Positions 26,787 to 37,603 of a DNA stretch of 64,000 nucleotides are shown in pieces. Origin of the DNA: JBEKIK01 sp963845975. Its GTDB lineage: Bacteria > Planctomycetota > Planctomycetia > Pirellulales > Thermoguttaceae. Position 1 is the stretch's first letter. Each line of letters begins with the position of its first letter. Made by a program: the position numbers and the translations under genes. The stretch spans positions 1,984,001 through 2,048,000 of the forward strand of contig CAWJUD010000002.1 of NCBI GenBank assembly GCA_963845975.1. Direction: 5' to 3'. The notes under the pieces were generated by a model. It made no database searches and was not told where the DNA came from. It saw nothing but the letters and a program-made list of their open reading frames with translations.

Positions 26787-27947
26787 TCATCCTTTATTTA
26801 TTTTGGACACCGTAAGCACAAACAAGGTCCCCTCCGGTTCTCTGCTGGTGAACTCCACTTTGCCGCCGAGGTATTGCTCGCCTAAAAGTTTTATGCTGTA
26901 AGTGCCGATCCCTCTGCCCGATTCCCCTTTGGTGCTGAAGGATCGTTGGAAAATCTGAAGTTGCACGTCCGCGGGCATCACCTCCCGATTATGAACCGTA
27001 AACGTCGCTGAATCGCAGCTCTCCGTGCAACTGAGCGTAACGGTTTGCCCGGGATCCGTGGCTTCTAAGCTGTTTTTTAACATGTTGCTCAGCACGCGGC
27101 GCAACAACCGCCGATCGGTTTGGATCGTTCCGTCCCAAACGCTGCAAAGCGCGACTTTCCGATCCTCGGCCTCGGGATTCTTCAGGTACTTTAACCGCAA
27201 CTCCTCTAGAAGCGGAAGAACGGCCACGGGCTCGATCAGGACTTTCAAATCGCCCGACTCGGCGGCCAATAATTCGCGCTGGGCGTTGATTTCCTCGATT
27301 AACTCGTCGCTTAAAAATTTCAGCAGCTTGCCGGCCTCTTCAACAGTCTTTTGGTCATTCGCCAGAGAGCGCGTATAGGCCGATATGCAAAACGCAGTGT
27401 TCAAAACATCGTGGAAAAACACCCGCTGCAACACGTCCAGCCTTTTCGTTTGGCTGATATCCTCGATGGCCGCCACCACGAACTGCTCGCCTTCCACGGT
27501 AATCGGAGTTGCAGTCACCCTTAAATCCAAGGGACTTACACCCGACGCGGCCGCCACCAGGATGCGGCATTCGCGCACGATCTGGGCGTTTTGATCCTGA
27601 CTATCCAAAATGGCGTTCACCGCCCCGCAGGTTATGCAGTGTTGACTGGTGCCGCAGCCGTCAGGAGCGCCTTTCGCCCGGATGCAACCCAGCGACTCAC
27701 CGGGCCGCCTTTCCAGGACATCCTCAATGGCGACGTTGAGCGTTCTCAAAGCCGCTTGATTTGCGGACACAATCTGCCGGTTGGCGTTTAATACCAGCAC
27801 CATGCCGGGCATGGCGTTGAGGATCCCGCCCAATAACGGGTTTTCATCAACTACGGCGACTTTTTTACGAAACTCAACCGATGCATCCCGGCCGGCAGGG
27901 GCAAAGTACGTTCCTCTCGGCCAAGAAGGCGAAATTCTCTCGTTCAT
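26787..27947 (-). CDS. PAS sensor histidine kinase
   Basis: 386 aa, cytoplasmic. PAS domain at ~35-165 (NAMPGMVLVLNANRQIVSAN) with a cysteine cluster at C88, C98, C104, C107 and C127. The H-box is FFHDVLN (His179), the N-box NMLKNSLEA and the G-box GRGIGTYSIKLLGEQYLGG. The HDxxN type of H-box fits kinases with a reduced DHp domain. The cysteines may bind an iron-sulfur cluster, heme or zinc for redox sensing; this is inference. No response regulator is next to it. Confidence 0.88.
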   Translation of the reverse strand: MNERISPSWPRGTYFAPAGRDASVEFRKKVAVVDENPLLGGILNAMPGMVLVLNANRQIVSANQAALRTLNVAIEDVLERRPGESLGCIRAKGAPDGCGTSQHCITCGAVNAILDSQDQNAQIVRECRILVAAASGVSPLDLRVTATPITVEGEQFVVAAIEDISQTKRLDVLQRVFFHDVLNTAFCISAYTRSLANDQKTVEEAGKLLKFLSDELIEEINAQRELLAAESGDLKVLIEPVAVLPLLEELRLKYLKNPEAEDRKVALCSVWDGTIQTDRRLLRRVLSNMLKNSLEATDPGQTVTLSCTESCDSATFTVHNREVMPADVQLQIFQRSFSTKGESGRGIGTYSIKLLGEQYLGGKVEFTSREPEGTLFVLTVSKINKG

Positions 27948-28202
27948 ATTGCACCCCTACGCGCATGCTGGATTATATTTGGAACTCCAAACCACGATGG
28001 TAATCATTATACGCTTTTGTGCGTTTTTTCACAGGTGTCTTGTTTAAACCTGGATTCCACGCAAATACATGCCGTTTTGCAGGCGCCGTTATTGAGCGAC
28101 GATCGTGGATCTGGTAAGTTATATTTCGATTGGACCAGCGAAATTGTACCTAAATAAGAGGCATTGTTAGAGCCCCAAAAATCCTCACTAAAGGCAAACA
28201 TT

Positions 28203-29820
28203 ATGGACCGCAGATGTTTTTTAAAGGCTGCCGCGCTAGGCGGGGCGGCGATTGTGATCGGCACATCGTGCAGCAATACTCGGCAAAGCAAACCTGCCAT
28301 TGCGAAGAAGCCTCAAGTAAAACCCTTCGAGTGGGAGGAGGCTGCGATCGCCGATCTTCAGACGGCTATTAGCTCCGGCCGCGAAACCGCCGAGTCGCTT
28401 ACGCAAAAATATCTCCATCGCATTGATGAAGTCGACAAAGGCAACACGGGCGTAAACGCGGTTATCGAGATAAATCCGGATGCGCTTGCCATCGCATGTG
28501 CGCTCGACGCGGAGCGCAAGGCCAGAGGGCCGCGGGCCGCTGCACGGCATTCCCGTCATGATCAAGGATAACATCGACACTCACGACCGCATGATGACCA
28601 CGTCCGGATCGCTGGCCCTATTGGGCTCGATCCCGCCGTCCGATTCCTTTGTGGCCCAAAAGCTCCGTGAAGCTGGCGCTGTAATCCTGGCCAAGACGAA
28701 TCTCAGCGAATGGGCGAATTTCCGCGGCGATCGCTCCACAAGCGGCTGGAGCGGGCGGGGCGGCCTGACAAACAATCCCTATGTACTCGACCGCAATCCC
28801 AGCGGGTCCAGTTCCGGTTCGGCGGCTGCTACAGCGGCCAACCTCTGCGCAGCGGCGATCGGCACCGAGACCGACGGCTCGATTATCGTGCCCGCCGCGG
28901 TGTGCGGCGTTGTGGCGATCAAGCCGACTGTTGGGCTGTTAAGCCGCGCCGGCATCATTCCTATCTCGCACAACCAAGATACGGCCGGCCCGATGGCCCG
29001 GACCGTAACCGACGCCGCGATCTTGCTCGGAGCGCTCGTGGGCGTAGATCCTCGAGATCCTGTCACTAACGAAAGCAGCGGCAAGGCGCAGGCCGATTAT
29101 ACGAAATTCCTTGATCCGGACGGCCTGCGCGGGGCTCGCATTGGCGTTGCCAGGGGATTATTCCGGCGCGGCGGCATCGAGGCCGAGGTTATGGAGGCGG
29201 CGATCGCGGCCCTAAAGGACGCCGGCGCGATACTCGTCGATCCGGCTAACATCCCCGGCAGAGGCGGCTGGAACGGCGCGGAGTGGACCGTTTTGAAATA
29301 TGATTTCAAGGCTGATATCAATGCTTACTTGGCGTCGCTAGGCCCTAGTGCTCCCGTGCATTCGTTGGAGGAGATCATCAAGTTCAACGAGGCTAACAAG
29401 GATCGCGAGATGCCGTTTTTCGGACAGGAGCAGATGATCCAGGCTCAGGAGTGCGGGCCGCTCAGCGACAAGACTTACATCGACGCCCTGGAAAAGACTC
29501 GCCGTCTGACCCGCGACGAAGGGATCGACGCCGTGATGAAAAAACACAACCTCGATGCCATCGTTGGTCACAGCGGCGGCCCGGCCGGCACACACGATCT
29601 CGTTTACGGCGACCGCGAAGTAGGCAGTTGCGCATCGGTAGCCGCGGCAGCCGGATATCCCCACATTACCGTCCCGGCCGGCCTCGTACATGGCCTGCCA
29701 GTGGGATTCTCCTTCTTTGGCAGCGCCTGGAGTGAGCCCACCCTGATCAAGTTGGCTTTCGCCTTTGAACAGGCGACGAAGGCCCGCCGTCCGCCGAAAT
29801 TTTCACATTCAATAGCATGA
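28203..29820 (+). CDS. amidase, Tat-exported, one frameshift
   Basis: The gene begins MDRRCFLKAAALGG (twin-arginine signal, with IGTSC as possible lipobox) and reads to about 28530, where one extra base in a CCGCGGGCC context shifts the frame. It resumes with GPLHGIPVMIKDN. The amidase signature is intact: catalytic Lys in IKDN, Ser in PSGSSSGSAAA, Ser in GTETDGSIIVPA. Amidase-signature enzymes hydrolyse amide bonds. The substrate is unknown. Total ~538 residues after correction, the normal length. Confidence 0.88.
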
Positions 29821-30053
29821 ACTTTGGATCATCTCCAAGTGACATTTCCCAGCCGGGTAGTAATCTGTAATTACAGTGAACTTTATTGATTAAGCTCCGT
29901 AGGGAGGCGGGATGGCGGGATATCTGACACCAAAGTAAGACAGAGTAAAGTAAACGGAATCAATCTTACTCACCATCTGACGGAGTATTGTTCGATGCCA
30001 GCCGGATGAGCGATTAACATCGACAAACTCTCATCAAGGCTCGTGTTTTATTA

Positions 30054-30189
30054 AGAACCTATCCCAAAAGTCATCCTGAGCGAAGCGAAGGATCTCGCTG
30101 TGTGTGATATATTGCCGGTATTTCCCATCTTTCTTCACCCAGATTCTTCGCTTCGCTCAGAATGACGCATCTATTTTGGGATAGGCTCT
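30054..30189. repeat. MITE-like inverted repeat
   Basis: 136 bp. Termini AGAACCTATCCCAAAA and TTTTGGGATAGGCTCT are near-perfect inverted repeats, and inner arms TCATCCTGAGCGAAGCG and CGCTTCGCTCAGAATGA pair too. The right end reaches the stop codon of the outer-membrane gene. No coding sequence. Confidence 0.8.
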
Positions 30190-31867
30190 AAGTGGGCTTT
30201 GATGGAACAGTCGCGGGCTGGGGATTTAGAACTGCATCAGGTGGCGGAACAGGCACTGGGTTGGGAGGCGGAACTTTTTCCATAGGCTGGCCAGGCTCGC
30301 CTTGCGGCGGCAATGGCCCCGGCTCGCAACCGGTGCAACGGATTTGCCAGCCGCCGCCCAGGGCCTCGTAAACTTGGATCAGGCCGGTGGCGATTTCCCC
30401 AAGGGCCTGCATGAGCGTATCCTGTTGCTGAACCAATGTCTGCTCCACCTGAGTTACCCGGGTGAAGTCGACGGTTCCCGCCTTGTATTGAGCCAAAGCA
30501 AGTTCGACGGCTTTTTCGGCGTCGTTCACGCTGGCAGTCTGGGATTTAGTTCGCTCCTGTGCGCGGAGAAAGGTTACCAGACCGTTTTCCACTTCCTGAT
30601 CGGCGGTGAGGACCGTATTCTGGTAAACTAACGCCAACTCCTGGAACCTGGCATCCTGCAGATGAACGTTATTGAGGATCCGCCCGTAATTTAGGAGGTT
30701 CCACTGGAATGAAGGCCCCACGTTTCCTTTTAAGGCGGCAGGCAGAAATAGGTCTGGGAATTTCTCGGCCGAATATCCGATAGTTCCGTTAATCGAGAAG
30801 CTCGGATAGAAATCGGCCTCGGCCACGCCGATCTGCGCACACTGTGCGGCTGCCTGGCGTTCAGCCCGGCGGACGTCAGGACGGCGACGCAATAAGTCGG
30901 CAGGAATGCCAACGGCAACCTCCGGCGGCGCGATGGGGATGGGACCCGGTCCAAGCTTGGCCTGCAATTCTTCCGGAGGTATTCCGAGCAAAATGCATAT
31001 TTGGTTGTTTGCCTGCCTGAGGCTAATCTCCAACTCCGGAATCTGGGCTTCAGTTTGTTCCAAGGTGCTCCGGGCTTGGTACACATCCAACTCGCTGGTG
31101 GTGCCGGCTTTGAAACGGGCTTCGGTAAGAACCAAAGTCTGGCGCTGCAATTCCACGTTGGCCTTTGCCACCTCGATCCGTTTTTGTAATGTTCGCAATT
31201 GTACGTAATTGGCGGCAACGTCGCCTAGCAGGGTAACCAAGACGTCGTCATAGTCCTCTACCGAGGCATCGAGCGCGGCGGCATTCGATTCTATTGCCCG
31301 GCGGAACCGGCCCCAGAAATCGAGCTCCCAATTCAAAGTGAATCCAAAATCCCACTGGTCAAAGAACGGTTTTATGATGGCTGAGGCTGATTGCCCGGCG
31401 GTTTTCCTGCTGAAAGCGCCGCGCGTGTAATCTCCGGACATGAATTGCGATTGGGGAAAGATGCTACCCGTGGCAATGCCTAGTTGGGCCCGCGCTTCCA
31501 GTACCCGGAATCCCGCCTCGCGCAAAGACAGGTTCTGCCGATAAGCGCAGCATATAAGGGAATCGAGGGCCGGGTCCTTAAAGACCGTCCACCAATTGCT
31601 CAAGTCTTCCGACTCGTTTCGCACGCGTTTATCGGAGGCATCAATCCAATTTTGCGATGACGCCGCTGCGGGCCGGGCATAATTTGGCCCGACTTTGAAT
31701 CCATTGTGGACATAATCTTTTAGAGATGTGCAGCCGCATAAAAGGACCGTGATGGCCGTCAGGCATGCGAAGCGACAATACGAGACCTTCACCCCGGACT
31801 GTGCAATGTGTCCCCTTGAGGCGTCTATTGTTCGAATCTCGTTAATCTTTGCTGTATTAACGGCCAA
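30188..31867 (-). CDS. RND efflux outer-membrane lipoprotein (NodT/TolC family)
   Basis: 559 aa. The lipobox (TVLLCGC) lies ~45 residues in, so a later GTG (31792) may be the true start. Twin TolC repeats are visible: VGPNYARP, NWWTVFKDPALDSLI, then QTLVLTEARFKAGTTSELDVYQARSTLEQ and a second copy at VELALAQYKAGTVDFTRVTQVE. It forms the outer-membrane channel for the RND pumps encoded divergently on the other side of the intergenic region. The proline-rich C-terminus ends at a MITE. Confidence 0.92.
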   Translation of the reverse strand: MAVNTAKINEIRTIDASRGHIAQSGVKVSYCRFACLTAITVLLCGCTSLKDYVHNGFKVGPNYARPAAASSQNWIDASDKRVRNESEDLSNWWTVFKDPALDSLICCAYRQNLSLREAGFRVLEARAQLGIATGSIFPQSQFMSGDYTRGAFSRKTAGQSASAIIKPFFDQWDFGFTLNWELDFWGRFRRAIESNAAALDASVEDYDDVLVTLLGDVAANYVQLRTLQKRIEVAKANVELQRQTLVLTEARFKAGTTSELDVYQARSTLEQTEAQIPELEISLRQANNQICILLGIPPEELQAKLGPGPIPIAPPEVAVGIPADLLRRRPDVRRAERQAAAQCAQIGVAEADFYPSFSINGTIGYSAEKFPDLFLPAALKGNVGPSFQWNLLNYGRILNNVHLQDARFQELALVYQNTVLTADQEVENGLVTFLRAQERTKSQTASVNDAEKAVELALAQYKAGTVDFTRVTQVEQTLVQQQDTLMQALGEIATGLIQVYEALGGGWQIRCTGCEPGPLPPQGEPGQPMEKVPPPNPVPVPPPDAVLNPQPATVPSKPT

Positions 31868-32443
31868 GTCTTAAACTGGAAAAGATGGTCTACTCATTCC
31901 TGCCCTAATTGTGAAAAGCTGCATAATTGGAATTATCGGCATATACCTTTAACTCGATTGAGTTTATGTAGATTCACATTCCTCAGGATTAGACAATTGT
32001 TGACCTAAGTACTTGCATTGCAATGATTAATATATAAAAAGCCTATGTTACTAGAACATTTTCCCTGACAAAGGAGTTTTGGCCGCCTGAAGCACATAGT
32101 CTAATATGCCGGTTAGGCGTCTTCGCCACAAGTAGTACTACTAGGGCTGTGCTGGATCAAGGCATGATTAATTGATGTTTATGTCATTTGGCAGAATAAA
32201 ATATGTTTGAAGATCAAATGAAATTCATAGGTAAGTTCAAGCTATTTTTGGATTTAGCGACATGATAAGCTATTATTTTTTATCACGTGTCAGAAACATA
32301 AAAAACAATGTAAACAAATCTGATTAACTTGGCATGAGTGACCGGAGTTTCTTAGCAATTCGCATCGGTCACAAGCTCGGATTAAGCATAAACTTAAAAA
32401 ATCTGCATTTGTTTTCGTTCATGCCCGCCAAGGAGGCGTCCGT
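31868..32443. other. divergent promoter region of the efflux locus
   Basis: 576 bp between divergent genes, AT-rich with several TATAAT-like patches (for example near 32028-32040). No regulator gene lies next to it and no operator dyad was convincing. Confidence 0.5.
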
Positions 32444-33664
32444 ATGTATCGCATTAGTATTTTTATTTTTTTATTCACTTGCCTTTTAATGGCGATTGTT
32501 GGCGGCTGTAAAAGCAATCCGCCTCAGGTCGCCCCGCCCGAGACGCCTCCGGTGCCGATAAGCCATCCAGTCGAGCGTGAGGTGACCGATTACGTGGACT
32601 ATACCGGTCGAACTGACGCAATTCATTCAGTAAATGTCCAAGCCCGGGTTACCGGCTATTTGGTGCAGATGCCGTTCAAGGAAGGGGCGGAGGTGAAAAA
32701 AGACGATCTTCTTTTTGAGATCGACCCCCGGCCTTACCGCGCCCAACTCGATCAAGCCCAGGCCCAGGTCCATCTTTACGAAGCCCAACTGAAGCTGGCC
32801 ATAGCTAATTACGCGCGCGGTAAAGAGTTGGCAAAGACGCCCGGGGCCATCAGCCAGCAGGACCTGGACGCGTATCAGGCGCAGGAGGAAGAGGCCAGCG
32901 CCGCGCTTAAGGCCGCCAAGGCAAGTCTCGAAGTATACGATCTAAATCTTGCCTTCACTCAAGTTGCCTCACCCATCGACGGCCAGGTCAGCCGCTACTA
33001 TCTGACTCTCGGGAACCTGGTCAACCAAGATCAGACATTGCTGACGACTGTCGTATCGCTGGACCCGATGTACGCCTACTTCGACATGGAAGAATCGACC
33101 CTACTGCGGATCAAGAGGAGGATAAATGAAGGAACCATAAAGCTGTTCACGGAGAACGAAGTCCCCGTATTTATGGGCCTGCAGGGCGAAGACGGTTATC
33201 CGCATCAGGGAACCATCAACTTTGTAAACAACCAGGTCAACCCAGCGACAGGCAGCATATTGGTGCGGGGCGTGTTCCCAAATCCAAAATCTACGGAGGG
33301 TATCAGGCTCCTGTCGCCGGGGATGTTCGTGCGGATCAGGCTGCCCATCGGTCAAGCCCATCCGGCACTGCTGGTTATCGACAGGGCCGTGGCTTCGGAC
33401 CAGGGTCTGAAGTATGTCTACGTGATGGATGCCGAGAACAAGGTTCAATATCGGCGCGTCACCATTGGGATGCTCCAAGAGGACGGGCTACGAGTCATCT
33501 TGGATGGATTGAAAGCCGACGATTGGGTGGTTGTCGGGGGCCTGCAGCAGATTCGCCCGCGGATGGAGATCAAACCGCAACAAATCCCCATGCCTACGCT
33601 CGGCCCGGCGGAAATCGCGGCGCCAACCGCCGAAACAGAAAGTTCGCCGAAGACTCCGCGCTGA
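32444..33664 (+). CDS. RND membrane-fusion (adaptor) lipoprotein
   Basis: 406 aa with lipobox VGGC (Cys22). Family features are VNVQARVTGYLVQMPFKEGAEVKKDDLLFEIDP (split lipoyl domain), a coiled-coil hairpin (QAQAQVHLYEAQLKLA), ASPIDGQVSRY, and the beta-barrel and membrane-proximal parts. It links the inner-membrane pumps encoded immediately downstream (12 bp) to the outer-membrane channel. This type of adaptor serves multidrug or metabolite efflux. Confidence 0.93.
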   Translation: MYRISIFIFLFTCLLMAIVGGCKSNPPQVAPPETPPVPISHPVEREVTDYVDYTGRTDAIHSVNVQARVTGYLVQMPFKEGAEVKKDDLLFEIDPRPYRAQLDQAQAQVHLYEAQLKLAIANYARGKELAKTPGAISQQDLDAYQAQEEEASAALKAAKASLEVYDLNLAFTQVASPIDGQVSRYYLTLGNLVNQDQTLLTTVVSLDPMYAYFDMEESTLLRIKRRINEGTIKLFTENEVPVFMGLQGEDGYPHQGTINFVNNQVNPATGSILVRGVFPNPKSTEGIRLLSPGMFVRIRLPIGQAHPALLVIDRAVASDQGLKYVYVMDAENKVQYRRVTIGMLQEDGLRVILDGLKADDWVVVGGLQQIRPRMEIKPQQIPMPTLGPAEIAAPTAETESSPKTPR

Positions 33665-33676
33665 GAGGCCCGCTAA

Positions 33677-36600
33677 ATGATCTCATATTTTTTCATCGAT
33701 CGACCGATTTTCGCGTCGGTGCTGTCGATTGTCATCACGCTCACCGGCGGAATAGCGGTTTTTTATCTGCCGATTGCGCAATATCCGCAGATCACGCCGC
33801 CTGCGGTGACGGTGTCCATCAACTACCCCGGGGCCAGCGCCCAGGTTGTGGCCGACACGGTCGCGGCCCCGATCGAGCAGCAGGTCAACGGCGTGGAGGG
33901 CATGCTGTACATGTCGTCGCAGATGGGCAACGACGGCTCGTACACGCTGACGGTCACCTTCGACATCGGCACCGATCTGAACACGGCCCTGGTCATGGTG
34001 CAAAACCGTGTGGCCTTGGCCATGCCGCAATTGCCCAACTCGGTGCAAAACCAGGGGATCACAATCAGGAAGCGAACGCCCGACATCTTGATGGTCGCCA
34101 ACCTTTTTTCTCCGGACCATCGCTATGATGATATATACCTCAGCAACTTCGCCATGATCTACCTCAGGGACGAACTGCTGCGTTTGGACGGCGTTTCAGA
34201 TGTCAATATCTTTGGCGAGCGCGACTACAGCATCCGCATTTGGCTCGACCCGCAGAAAATGGCCGCCTGCAACATGACCGCCGGCGACGTCGCAGTAGCC
34301 ATCCGCAGCCAGAATAAAGAAGCCGTGGCCGGGCAGATCGGGCAGCCGCCGGCACCCATGAGCCAGTCCTTCCAGGTGCCGATCGCTACGCTGGGCAGGC
34401 TGGCTGATCCGGAAGAGTTCGGCGAGATAATTGTAAAGGTTGGACCTGTGAGCCCGGCCCAACAGTTTCTCGGAACGGCAGGGGCCTTTCAAGGCTCCAG
34501 CGTGCCGATCCCTAGAGTCGTTAGTATTATTCAAAGCGGCGGGACGTCGGGCGGCGGTTTAACCGGCAGCGGATTGAGCGGAGGCTTGCCAGGCGGTCTG
34601 CCCGGCGGCGGTCCGGTGGGTGGCGGCTTAATTAGCGGCAGTTTTTCAAACACCGGCATGGCAAGCAGCGGTCTGATGGGAAGTAACTTGTCGGGCGCAG
34701 GGATGCTCAATATAGGGACAACTAGCAGTGGAACGACCAGCGGAACTACCGGCGGCGCGGCAACCGGCGGGGGTGCGACAAGTGGCGGCGGCGGGACAAC
34801 CGGCGGCGGCGGAACAAGCGGCGGCGGTGCAACGAGCAGCGGAACCCAAGCGGCCCGCGTGGGGATGCTTGGCGGTGCGACGGGCGGTATGATCGGCGCC
34901 CCCATGGCAAGCGCATCGATCAGCAACCCGATGAGCAGCGGGGCGGCGGGCGGCCAGGCCGTGGAAATCGTGCCCCAAAGGCCGTCGGTCGGCATCGTGC
35001 GCCTGCGCGACGTGGCCCGGGTCGAAATGGGCGCACAGAATTACAATCAATCTTGCACTTTCGACGGATATCCGTCCGTGGGTTTGGCCGTCCGCCAGCT
35101 TCCCGGAACCAACGCGCTTGACGTCGGTGAAAGAGTCAAGGTGAAAATGAAGGAGTTGAAAAGCCGCTTCCCGGAAGGCGTGGACTACATAATCGCCTAT
35201 GATACCACGCCTTTCATCCGCGAATCGGTCGCGGACGTGGTAAAGACATTATTCGTGGCGATACTTTTGGTCGGGGTAGTGGTGTTGGCCTTTTTACAAA
35301 ATTGGCGCACGGTGCTAATTCCCATGCTGGCCGTGCCCGTGGCCATTGTGGGCACCTTCGCCGTGATGGCCGCTTTCAAATTCAGCTTGAACAACATCTC
35401 CTTGTTTGGGCTGGTGTTGGCAATAGGCATCGTGGTAGACGATGCCATCGTGGTGGTAGAGAACGCGGAGCGCTGGCTGGACCGCGGCCTGCAGCCTCGC
35501 GAGGCCACACGCAAAGCGATGGCTGAAGTGACGGGCCCGATCATCGCCGTGGCCTTGGTGTTGTGCACGGTTTTCGTGCCCTGCGCGTTCATCGGCGGGA
35601 TTACCGGCCAATTCTTCCGCCAATTCGCCTTGACAATCGCCGTATCCACCGCCTTTTCGGCCCTCAATTCCCTGACGTTTAGTCCGGCTCTGGCTGCGAT
35701 CCTGCTGCGATCGCGCGGAGTCCGCCGCGACCCGCTGACCTGGTTGCTAGACATGCTCTTGGGCTGGTTCTTTAAATTGTTCAACTCCGTATTCGGGGTC
35801 AGTACCGCGGGATACGCCTGGGCGGTGGGAAAATTGCTGAGGGTAAGCGTGTTGGCCTTAGGGGCTTACGGGATTCTGATCGTTCTGACGTACTGGGTAT
35901 TCAAGACGGCCCCGACCGGTTTTGTGCCGCAACAAGATCAAGGCCGGATCATCGTCAGCGCCCAATTGCCCGATTCCGCTTCGTTGCAGCGCACCAAGGA
36001 AGCCATGGCGCTGATCGACAAGATTACCCGCGAAACCAAGGGCGTGGCGCACACCACGACCATCTCCGGCATGTCCTTTATACAAGCGGCCAACAGCTCG
36101 AATTTCGCCTCGATGTTCGTCGTGCTCGACCCCTTTGAGAAGCGGAGGAGTCCGGAATTGCGCGACACGGCCATCATAGCCAAGCTGCGCCCAAAATGGT
36201 TCCGGCAGGTCAAGGACGCGCAGGTTGTCGCGTTCGGGGCCGCGCCTATCGCGGGCCTGAGCGTTGCCGGCGGATTCAAACTCATGATCGAGGACCGCGG
36301 CGGCCTGGGGCTGCCGACCTTGCAGGAGCAAACCGACAAACTGATCCAGATACTGCAAAAAGAATCCGGCCTTACCGGGGTGTCCACACAGTTCCGCTCC
36401 AATACGCCTCAGCTTTACATGGATATCGACCGCACAAAGGCGGAATCGCTGGGAGTATCGTTGGACGACGTGAATCAGACGCTGCAAATGTACTTGGGCT
36501 CGTTATACGTTAATAGCTTCAATGCCTTTGGGCGCTACTGGCAAGTTACGATTCAGGCGGAGGGTAAGTACCGCGCCCGGGTTGAAAATGTCGATTTGCT

Positions 36601-37603
36601 CAAAGTACGAAATAATCAAGGGCAAATGGTGCCGTTAGGCACGTTGGTTAAGGTGCGCCAAATCGGCGGCCCGGTGTTTGAAACGCGCTATAATCTATAT
36701 ACCACCGCCGCAATCAATGGAAATATAAAACCCGGATTAAGCACCGGAGACGCCATTGCAAGCATCAACCGGCTTGCCGACCAGAGCCTGCCGCTTTCAA
36801 TGGCAACCGAATGGACCGAATTGATGTACATGCAGATTCGGGCCGGCAACACGGCGATATACGTTTTTGGCCTGGCCGTGGTGTGCGTGTTCCTGGCCCT
36901 TGCCGCGCTGTACGAAAGCTGGTCGCTGCCCCTGGCGGTCATCCTGGTAGTGCCATTGTGTCTGTTATGTTCGATTGCGGGAGTTCGGTACAGTAACAAG
37001 GACGTCAACATATTTGTGCAGATCGGACTGGTGGTGCTGGTCGGGCTGGCATGCAAGAACTCGATATTGATCGTGGAGTTTGCCAAGCGGCTGCACCTGC
37101 AGGGCCGGCCTTGTTTCGAGGCCACGCAGGAGGCGTCCCGCTTGCGGCTGCGCCCGATCTTGATGACTTCTTTTGCCTTTATCCTCGGGGTCTTTCCACT
37201 GGTAATCGCCGTCGGGGCCGGGGCCGAGATGCGCCGCTCGCTGGGAACCGCCGTTTTCAGCGGCATGATCGGCGTAACCCTGTTCGGCATCTTCCTCACA
37301 CCGGTTTTTTTCTACGTTATTCAAAAACTCAGCGAGGCGCGGCTTTTCATGGATGTTGCAGTCCAGTGGGCCGGTTCCTCACTGCTGGGCGCGTTTGTGG
37401 GCGCGGCAATGGGATTTATGCTGGGGCGGGTTGGAATAGTCAATATGCAATGGGCAATGGTAGTAGGCGGTTGCGCGGGAACCCTTGCCGCACTAATGGT
37501 TATGGGGATTCATCAGCGAATAAATCCTAAACCGGCCGACGCGGACCATAACCCATATTCTCGTTCCGGGGAGGGAACATCTGACGGAGATCAACAAACA
37601 TGA
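33677..37603 (+). CDS. RND inner-membrane pump, HAE1 family, with Gly-rich insert
   Basis: 1308 aa against the usual ~1050. FIDRPIFASVLSI is TM1; the proton-relay Asp pair is in VVDDAIVVVEN; RPILMTSFAFILGV and the second half follow the AcrB plan. The excess lies at residues ~283-433, a stretch of G, S and T repeats (GGGATSGGGG type) placed just before RLRDVARVEMG, in the docking subdomain. It overlaps the next pump gene as ATGA (37600-37603). Probably pumps small molecules with its partner. Confidence 0.94.
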   Translation: MISYFFIDRPIFASVLSIVITLTGGIAVFYLPIAQYPQITPPAVTVSINYPGASAQVVADTVAAPIEQQVNGVEGMLYMSSQMGNDGSYTLTVTFDIGTDLNTALVMVQNRVALAMPQLPNSVQNQGITIRKRTPDILMVANLFSPDHRYDDIYLSNFAMIYLRDELLRLDGVSDVNIFGERDYSIRIWLDPQKMAACNMTAGDVAVAIRSQNKEAVAGQIGQPPAPMSQSFQVPIATLGRLADPEEFGEIIVKVGPVSPAQQFLGTAGAFQGSSVPIPRVVSIIQSGGTSGGGLTGSGLSGGLPGGLPGGGPVGGGLISGSFSNTGMASSGLMGSNLSGAGMLNIGTTSSGTTSGTTGGAATGGGATSGGGGTTGGGGTSGGGATSSGTQAARVGMLGGATGGMIGAPMASASISNPMSSGAAGGQAVEIVPQRPSVGIVRLRDVARVEMGAQNYNQSCTFDGYPSVGLAVRQLPGTNALDVGERVKVKMKELKSRFPEGVDYIIAYDTTPFIRESVADVVKTLFVAILLVGVVVLAFLQNWRTVLIPMLAVPVAIVGTFAVMAAFKFSLNNISLFGLVLAIGIVVDDAIVVVENAERWLDRGLQPREATRKAMAEVTGPIIAVALVLCTVFVPCAFIGGITGQFFRQFALTIAVSTAFSALNSLTFSPALAAILLRSRGVRRDPLTWLLDMLLGWFFKLFNSVFGVSTAGYAWAVGKLLRVSVLALGAYGILIVLTYWVFKTAPTGFVPQQDQGRIIVSAQLPDSASLQRTKEAMALIDKITRETKGVAHTTTISGMSFIQAANSSNFASMFVVLDPFEKRRSPELRDTAIIAKLRPKWFRQVKDAQVVAFGAAPIAGLSVAGGFKLMIEDRGGLGLPTLQEQTDKLIQILQKESGLTGVSTQFRSNTPQLYMDIDRTKAESLGVSLDDVNQTLQMYLGSLYVNSFNAFGRYWQVTIQAEGKYRARVENVDLLKVRNNQGQMVPLGTLVKVRQIGGPVFETRYNLYTTAAINGNIKPGLSTGDAIASINRLADQSLPLSMATEWTELMYMQIRAGNTAIYVFGLAVVCVFLALAALYESWSLPLAVILVVPLCLLCSIAGVRYSNKDVNIFVQIGLVVLVGLACKNSILIVEFAKRLHLQGRPCFEATQEASRLRLRPILMTSFAFILGVFPLVIAVGAGAEMRRSLGTAVFSGMIGVTLFGIFLTPVFFYVIQKLSEARLFMDVAVQWAGSSLLGAFVGAAMGFMLGRVGIVNMQWAMVVGGCAGTLAALMVMGIHQRINPKPADADHNPYSRSGEGTSDGDQQT

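Noticed and set aside
34531..34995. Pro/Leu/Val-rich minus-strand ORF
   Set aside because: Antisense of the Gly-rich RND insert.
36696..37299. Minus-strand ORF over the RND pump
   Set aside because: Antisense shadow; the pump is well supported by motifs.
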